A stretch of 64,000 bases of DNA. Origin: Turritopsis dohrnii (lineage: Eukaryota > Cnidaria > Hydrozoa > Anthoathecata > Oceaniidae). The position numbers were made by a program, and so were the translations under genes. The stretch spans positions 62,001 through 126,000 of the forward strand of contig BQMF02000434.1 in assembly GCA_027922465.2 (NCBI GenBank). The letters are read 5' to 3'. The stretch's first letter is position 1. Every line of letters starts with the position of its first letter. Below the pieces are notes generated by a model, which worked only from the letters and a program-made list of their open reading frames with translations, did no database searches and was not told the DNA's origin. This document shows, piece after piece, positions 58,056 through 64,000 of this stretch.

Positions 58056-59650
58056 AGGATTCCATAAAATTTGTAAGAATCAATTGGATATCTACTTTGA
58101 AAACTACGGTAGTATTAATTGTTTCCATTTTTTGATACACACTATATATATTAAACATTTCAATGGCTGTAAATAAGGTTTTGTACTTCCTTCGATGGTG
58201 CTGCAAACATTAACATTGTCAGTAATCTATTGTACACGATCGTTTGTCAACATAAAGCCAACAGACAACCTCGAACTCAGGGTCTCTTGCCTTTTCTATA
58301 TACGGATGGCGTCGAAGAAGACCCTGGCGAACACTACTGAAACTGTGAATTCTAATTGCTGAAAATACTACAACGACCGCAGGATTTTCGAGCAAAAAGA
58401 AGAAATCGTCCGAGCTACTTCTGAGGAAGATAAGAATCGAAATCTACCATTTAATTATTCAAAATAACATTATTTTAGCTATCATTTATTTTGGCTTTTA
58501 GTATTGTGTATTTATACTAAAAATGGCTAACCACACAAAGTTTTTAAAAAATCTTTAAAAATAAGATGAACATTCGTGCAATTTTGACTGAAACAAAAAG
58601 CAGCAGTGATGAATTATCCTTTTTAGAAGAATAATTTCTAAAAACTATAAGAGCATAGTTTAGAAATATTAATATGAGCATCCTCAAAAATGCAATAAAG
58701 CATAGTTTAAATTTGCTCTGGGGGAAAAACATGAATTTTTTTCATCAAAATTATCAACAATAATATTTCTACATAAATCACAAATAAATGCCTCAACATT
58801 TGTTGGTCACAGATTCAGATTCTTTTGAAGCAAAACAAATTGTTCAAAATATGGATCCAAACAAATCATTGCAGTCCAGAAATAGAATCAAAATTTTAAA
58901 CGAGCATGTGCACTTACATATAAGAAATTTTTCTTATACATTATATATATGTGTGCAAAATAGCGAACAGGAATAACCAACAAATTCACTATAAAATGAA
59001 GTTTTGGAATAATTGGATTCATTTTATATAAATAACGAAGCCATAGTTTGATAGTGAAAAACACAGAAACAGTATTGTTAAAACTAATTTATTACACGAA
59101 GCTTTTCGTAAGATACTTTTTACATCTGGATTCATTTTATTGTGTTCGAATATACAGATATATATGACAATTATTTGTAAGATTTTCATAACAAGGTCTA
59201 TATATATGAACATTAACTCAATGGTTTGATTAAATGACATAAGCATTTTGTACTTTAGCTGTACATTGTTTCGCAAAATACACAAAAGGATGAAGTCGTT
59301 TAGCAAAACACACAAAAGTATAAAGTTAACTCTACTCTTACGCACTTGATAAAGACTCGTAATAGTCGAATATTATGCAAATGAATGTGTTTCTTAGCTT
59401 ACTTATAAAAATCCTGCGAATTGTATTAAGTACCTTTAGAGAAAAAAGAATGGGCTGGCAAGAATTACTGAGACCATTTTAGGGAAGATAACAATCAAAA
59501 AAGCAATTCTCCTAAAATTGATATAAGCAACTCCGAGGAATCGATCCTGAAAAAATAAATGAAGAATATTTGAAAAAAAAATATGAATATGCATTCAGGA
59601 TGTCATTCCGTTTTCAATCACATATATATTCTGCAACCTTGAAACATAGT
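58056..59650. other. Unassigned region
   Basis: No recognisable gene. It contains a solo ACGAAGCTTTTCGT half-copy of the foldback MITE at about 59,096. The 108-codon minus frame at 59,019-59,345 is hydrophobic and L/I-rich without a recognisable family. Confidence 0.4.
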
Positions 59651-59655
59651 TAATA

Positions 59656-59886
59656 GACCTTTCTCGAATTTTTGTTTAAACGATGCATTGTGGCCGAGTT
59701 GTCGTGTCTAACCTCGCTTTTAATTTTCAAACGATTTCTAATTATCGGAAAGGGAATTAAGTATAATAGAGACCATTGCTAAGTTATAAAGTAATGAAAT
59801 CAGTGGAACAATGAATCGCATTAAAACGAGGTTAGATATGAAACTCAGTCATAGTTCAGAGTTTAAAATGAAATTCGGGAAAGGTC
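59656..59886. mobile_element. 231-bp MITE with TA target duplication
   Basis: Inverted arms of about 70 bp. The left starts GACCTTTCTCGAATTT and ends TCTAACCTCGCTTTTAAT; the right starts ATTAAAACGAGGTTAGA and ends AAATTCGGGAAAGGTC. TA is present at 59,654-59,655 and 59,887-59,888. Mismatches in the middle of the arms show moderate age. Confidence 0.8.
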
Positions 59887-60309
59887 TATAGAAAAAAGAC
59901 TGGTTTGGAAACCGATTGAATTATGTTATTGTTTAGTTTTCTTGTGTTTAATGAAGCGTGACCCTGCACACATTAAATTTTTTTATGAATTATAAAATGA
60001 AAACACACAAAATGTACTAGCAAATATTCAAATTATTAATAGAAAAAGAAAAAGAAATTTAAATATTTCCCAACATCCGCAAAGAGAGTTGCAGGAATAA
60101 CTCTTCTCCTCGCGTGGAAAACATGTAGAATACAATGAAAGTCGATGGAATTCCTAGAAAAATCTCCTTTGAGGAGAGGGTTCATTAACTCTAACTTACT
60201 AGTTCTTACAAAATAGTAGGAATTGGTTCAAAGCAAATACGAATAAAAATAATAAAAAAAAACGCAAATGAAACATCGTACTTATTGATTGTGATATGTT
60301 TGTAAAATA

Positions 60310-63036
60310 ATGCCTGAAGAGAATTGTTGTATTGTGGGTTGTGGTACGAATAGAAGAACGAAAGGGGTAGGAATATTTAAACTCCCTGTCGCTGGAGTTG
60401 ATGATGCCTGGCGCAAACTATGGTTAAATGAGATAACTAAATCTCGAGTTATCGATGCAAATTTTAAAAAAAAATTGAAAATGATACTGTGTATACTTGT
60501 GAGAGACACTTTCATGAAAACGACATTGAAACATGTAAGTTATTGTTAGTTAATAATGTAATTGCGTAATGTTACACAGCACTTAACATATATAAATATT
60601 GCATGTAAATATTTTCTAGTTACATCGACAAAAATGATAAAGAAAAAAGTCAAGAAAGGAGCAATACCTGTGTTACATATGCCCGCAAAGTCATTAGAAA
60701 AATCGACGAAGCCGAAAAAAAGTAGAAATGCTCCAACACAACGAATAATTGCGAAACCACAAATTCATTCATATTACAGGAGTCTCCAAGAATTAATAAC
60801 CAGGTACAAAGACCTAAAGATTTCGTATGGTTGGCAGGCTGAAATAACAGATAAAGATTTCATTGTACGAAAAGAAACGCTACAATACACGGTCGCTATG
60901 TTTACATTAAAAATTGATGATGGACTGGGTTTCACAATCCTGATCTATAATTGGTTCCTTCCAGAAGACCACATAATTTACAAGAAATACAAACGCTCTA
61001 TGAAAAATGTAACTGTGTCGCAACTCATAAACTTGTTAGAAGACAAACAAATTTGCAAGGGCTTGGAAAATAACACTGACTTAAAACAAACAATGTTACA
61101 TGTTATTCCCAAAACTGAACATAAGGAAAGTGAAGATGATGAGAAGCCACTAAATCCGTTTCCAAGTCACGTTTACGTCAGACATATTGCATGTCAGTTG
61201 CTGCTAGAGAAAGACAGCGACGCAACTTGTACGACTTGCAAACAATTAACAACTAAAATTTACAAAAAATGTAAACTATTACAACCAGCTAAACGAAAAG
61301 CTCCGATATCTGCAACATCATCTGGGAGAATCGTATTAACTCTTCGGCAAGAACGGTTGAAGTGTGCACAATTGGAGCAAGAGTTGAAAAACATGCAGCT
61401 TGAGCTCTCCGAAAATAGCTTCCAAGTTGATCAAATAATGAATGATGATCTTACTAAAATCCTTTCTAATAGTAAACGAAAGATGACACCATTTATGGAG
61501 TTATTCTGGCAACAACAGCAACGTATGTTTCAGTGTTCACCCAAAGGAGTTAAATATCATCCAATGATAATAAGGTATTGTTTGTCCTTGGCTGCAAAAT
61601 CACCATCAACCTTCGATGACATTAGAGACAGTAAAATACTGATACTTCCAAGTAGAAGAACATTGAGAGACTATAAGAACTACATCCGTCCTGAAACTGG
61701 ATTTAGAAAACAGGTCATCAATGACTTGATAAAATTAACAAGCAACTACAGTGAAATCCAACGCTATGTCGTAATCCTGTTTGATGAAATGAAAATTAAA
61801 GCTAATCTTGTTTTTGATAAGCATTCAGGACAACTCATTGGTTTTACAGACCTTGGAGATCCTGATGTCAATTTTTCAACTTTAGATAAAGATAGGAATG
61901 AATTAGCAACCCATGCACTGGTGTTCCTGGTACGTGGCTTGGCATCCATTTTAAAATATAGCTTTGCTTATTTTGCAACAAATAGTGTCACTTCTGCACA
62001 GCTTATGCCAATATTTTGGGAAGGTGTTTCTATTTTGGAACTGGTATGCAATTTAAAAGTAATTGCAACAACTAGCGATGGTGCATCATCTAACCGTAGA
62101 TTTTACAGACTACACAGGAGCTTGAACTCTGAAAATGAAATTTGCAACAAAACAATAAACTTATTTGCTCCAGATCGATATATATACTTCTTCTCGGATG
62201 CCCCACATCTGTTAAAAACAGCCAGAAACTGTCTTCACAATTCAGGTGCAGGTAGCTACACCAAACTAATGTGGAATAACAGCAAATATTTATTATGGCA
62301 GCATATTGCACAAATATATTATCAAGACCTGGACAATAGCCTAAAGGTTATGAATAAGCTGACATATGACCACATCAATCTATCCTCGTATTCAGTAATG
62401 ACAGTAAAGTATGCAGTGCAAGTTCTCAGCCAAACAATGGCAAATGTACTGCAGGAGTTTGGCCCAGAGGATGCAAAAGAAACAGCTAAATTTTGCCAAA
62501 TGTTTGACTCCTTCTTTGACTGTTTTAATGTTAGAAGTTTAAAGGAACATATTTTGAAAAGAAAGCCCTTTCTCAAACCATACACCGAAGTTGATGATGC
62601 AAGATTTGAATGGCTGAAAAATCAATTCTTAAGCTATCTGACAGAATGGAAAAACAATATTGAAGCACGACCAGGAAACTTTACAAAGAAAGATCGATCT
62701 AAAATGTTCATGTCTTGGCAAACATTTGAAGGCCTGCAAATTACAATCCACTCAACCATTGAATGCACTAAATTTTTACTGATGCAGGGTTTTGAATACG
62801 TCTTAACTGAAAGATTTTGTCAAGACCCAGTGCAAGAATACTTTGGAAACCAGCGCAAATTGGGAAGACGATCAGACAATCCTAACATAGTTCATTTTGG
62901 ATACAACGATAACACTATCAGAATTCAGAGAGATGTAAGCTTCACATCTGGAAATACGCGTGGAAAGTATGACAAAAAGAGGTCATGGGAAAATATATCT
63001 GTAGAACCTGTTCCAAAGCGAAAAAGCAAAAGATAG
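60310..63036 (+). CDS. P-element transposase (THAP domain), two exons, frameshifted in exon 1
   Basis: Exon 1 (60,310-60,534) encodes the THAP zinc finger: [10 protein letters not shown], then [14 protein letters not shown]. In a shifted frame it continues [14 protein letters not shown], the conserved CxxH half. The shift falls in the nine-A run at 60,466-60,474. Exon 2 (60,620-63,036) joins in phase and runs about 800 codons. It has a coiled-coil ([19 protein letters not shown]), the RNase H-like P-transposase core with Asp in ILFDEMKIK, Asp in [11 protein letters not shown] and [13 protein letters not shown], then [20 protein letters not shown] and a basic C-terminus KRKSKR. This closely fits P-element/THAP9-like transposases that excise DNA with GTP as cofactor. 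It could be functional if the A-run is a sequencing error. Element ends are not identified. Confidence 0.9.
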
Positions 63037-63450
63037 TCTATTTTAATGGTTTCAAACTCTTTTTCATTGGTTTTGGATTTAAGAGTTTAGACAAGTGTGT
63101 ATGTGTATGTTTCTAAAAATAAATGTTTCAAAATGCTAGGAGCCAAAATTAAACTACCTTTCTGCTTCGACTATTCTGATGGAGTTTTAAAAACAACCTT
63201 CCATTCAACAGAGTAATCATTTCAATGTGTTTTATTTATTTTATTTTTTATTTATAATTTTACTGCATCAAAATTATTTTTCTAAAACCTGGTTCTAATT
63301 TTAAAAGCAATTAAGTTCTTTCAGCACTGTATACATATATTATATATATTAGAAAGAAGTATTTTAAAAGAGATAAGAAGTGATATATATTACCTTTTCA
63401 GTCAGTGGATTTTGTTGATGTTTTGAGTTCTTTTCTCAAAGATTTTTTCT

Positions 63451-63833
63451 TCAATCCTTTTTAACTACTTTGTATTTCTCAACATGGTCTTTTGCATACG
63501 AAAAAGAACGAACTTTCAGATATAAATGAAGCAGCTTAAAAATAACATTCTTCATCACTTCATTTGAAATTTTTGTTTCTATATTTTCTGATATGTCACA
63601 TAATGTGTCTCTGAGAAATTGCAATTGGCACAGCTTCATAGCCATTTCTTCAAAAGGAATAGAACGTAAATTAACATTTGATATTCTGGAAGTGAAATAT
63701 TTCTCTGCCACAACTAAAATTTTTTGAAAACTGTCATTAATGTATGAAAGTCCACCACGATCAAGAGCTGTAATGAGTCGTTGATTAAGATCAGTTTTAT
63801 TTGCACATGTACATGCTTGTACCAACATCAATG
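63451..63833 (-). CDS. P-transposase C-terminal-like exon (partial gene)
   Basis: A minus-strand frame of about 126 codons containing LITALDRGGLSYINDSFQKIL and AEKYF, resembling the (K/D)RGGL..PS motif region that follows the catalytic core in P-element and THAP9-like proteins. It converges on the P transposase (gap 415 bp). A splice-acceptor-like CAG precedes the frame near 63,847 on the minus strand, so it is probably the last exon of a gene whose remainder lies beyond the window. It could be a second gene of the same P element, or the inverted 3' part of a neighbouring copy. Confidence 0.55.
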
Positions 63834-64000
63834 CTTGTTGATTTTCATCTGTTTTTTAAATCGATGCGGTCAATCAACTACGAGTGACCGCCGTTGTACA
63901 CCTTGTGACCGAACATATCAACATAGACGGATACTTTGGGTCAATAGTTGACCTTAGTTGTACAGCAACGTGACAGAAGATGTCAATATGACAGGATACC

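Noticed and set aside
59019..59345. 108-codon hydrophobic minus frame as a membrane-protein gene
   Set aside because: Composition is what AT-rich noncoding DNA gives by chance. No conserved motif, start context or neighbouring exon could be supported.
62090..62585. Minus-strand frames inside the P transposase exon
   Set aside because: Shadows of the ~800-codon plus-strand transposase frame.

Overview
The window looks like AT-rich nuclear DNA of an invertebrate animal, most likely a cnidarian (perhaps hydrozoan). That placement is an inference. It rests on spliced genes with canonical GT/AG introns, the mix of mobile families (P element with THAP domain, Penelope-like, CACTA-like with a DUF4806-type partner, a DDE-integrase transposon, SINE/MITE swarms), and a lineage-expanded HAFTGxD / CXC gene family that I associate with cnidarians and other invertebrates. 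No operons, ribosome-binding sites or CRISPR arrays are present. Most of the window is mobile or repetitive DNA. Only a few genes look like host genes.

Layout. 1-9.2 kb is a nest of SINE-like and MITE-like repeats. It includes a duplicated segment in which one copy carries a 1.35-kb DNA transposon and the other keeps the empty TA target site. 9.217-29.869 kb is bounded by inverted CCCAGTGGGCATTGA ends, each followed by arrays of GGACGTCC-type palindromes. I read it as one composite transposon of about 20.7 kb. Inside it are a C2H2 zinc-finger gene (minus) and a divergent ~1,570-residue zinc-binding / putative PIN-FEN-like / CXC-tail gene (plus). A 5.67-kb near-perfect tandem duplication leaves one intact and one truncated copy of each. 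The same interval holds a CACTA/EnSpm-like transposase and a DUF4806-like accessory gene.

30-34 kb is mostly unassigned, with old repeat fragments. 34.0-38.9 kb is a second autonomous-type element: inverted 20-bp subterminal arrays, a frameshifted DDE-integrase-like transposase (minus) and an intact four-exon accessory gene (plus). 39-42 kb holds a satellite and a MITE. 42.4-45.0 kb holds a five-exon gene for a small secreted acidic protein, with a TATA box and every intron in phase 1; a Penelope-like fragment lies in its third intron. 46-48 kb carries duplicated SINE-like repeats and GC-rich hairpin modules. 48.8-50.6 kb is a decayed major-facilitator (FLVCR/SLC49-like) gene split by a repeat. 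50.9-52.6 kb is a three-unit ~565-bp tandem array. 52.7-60 kb holds several non-autonomous transposons. 60.3-63.0 kb encodes a P-element transposase whose THAP exon is frameshifted at a poly-A run, with a convergent P-type C-terminal-like exon at 63.5-63.8 kb.

All exon joins given here were worked out by eye from splice signals and reading-frame phase. Family names come from motif recognition, not from database searches.
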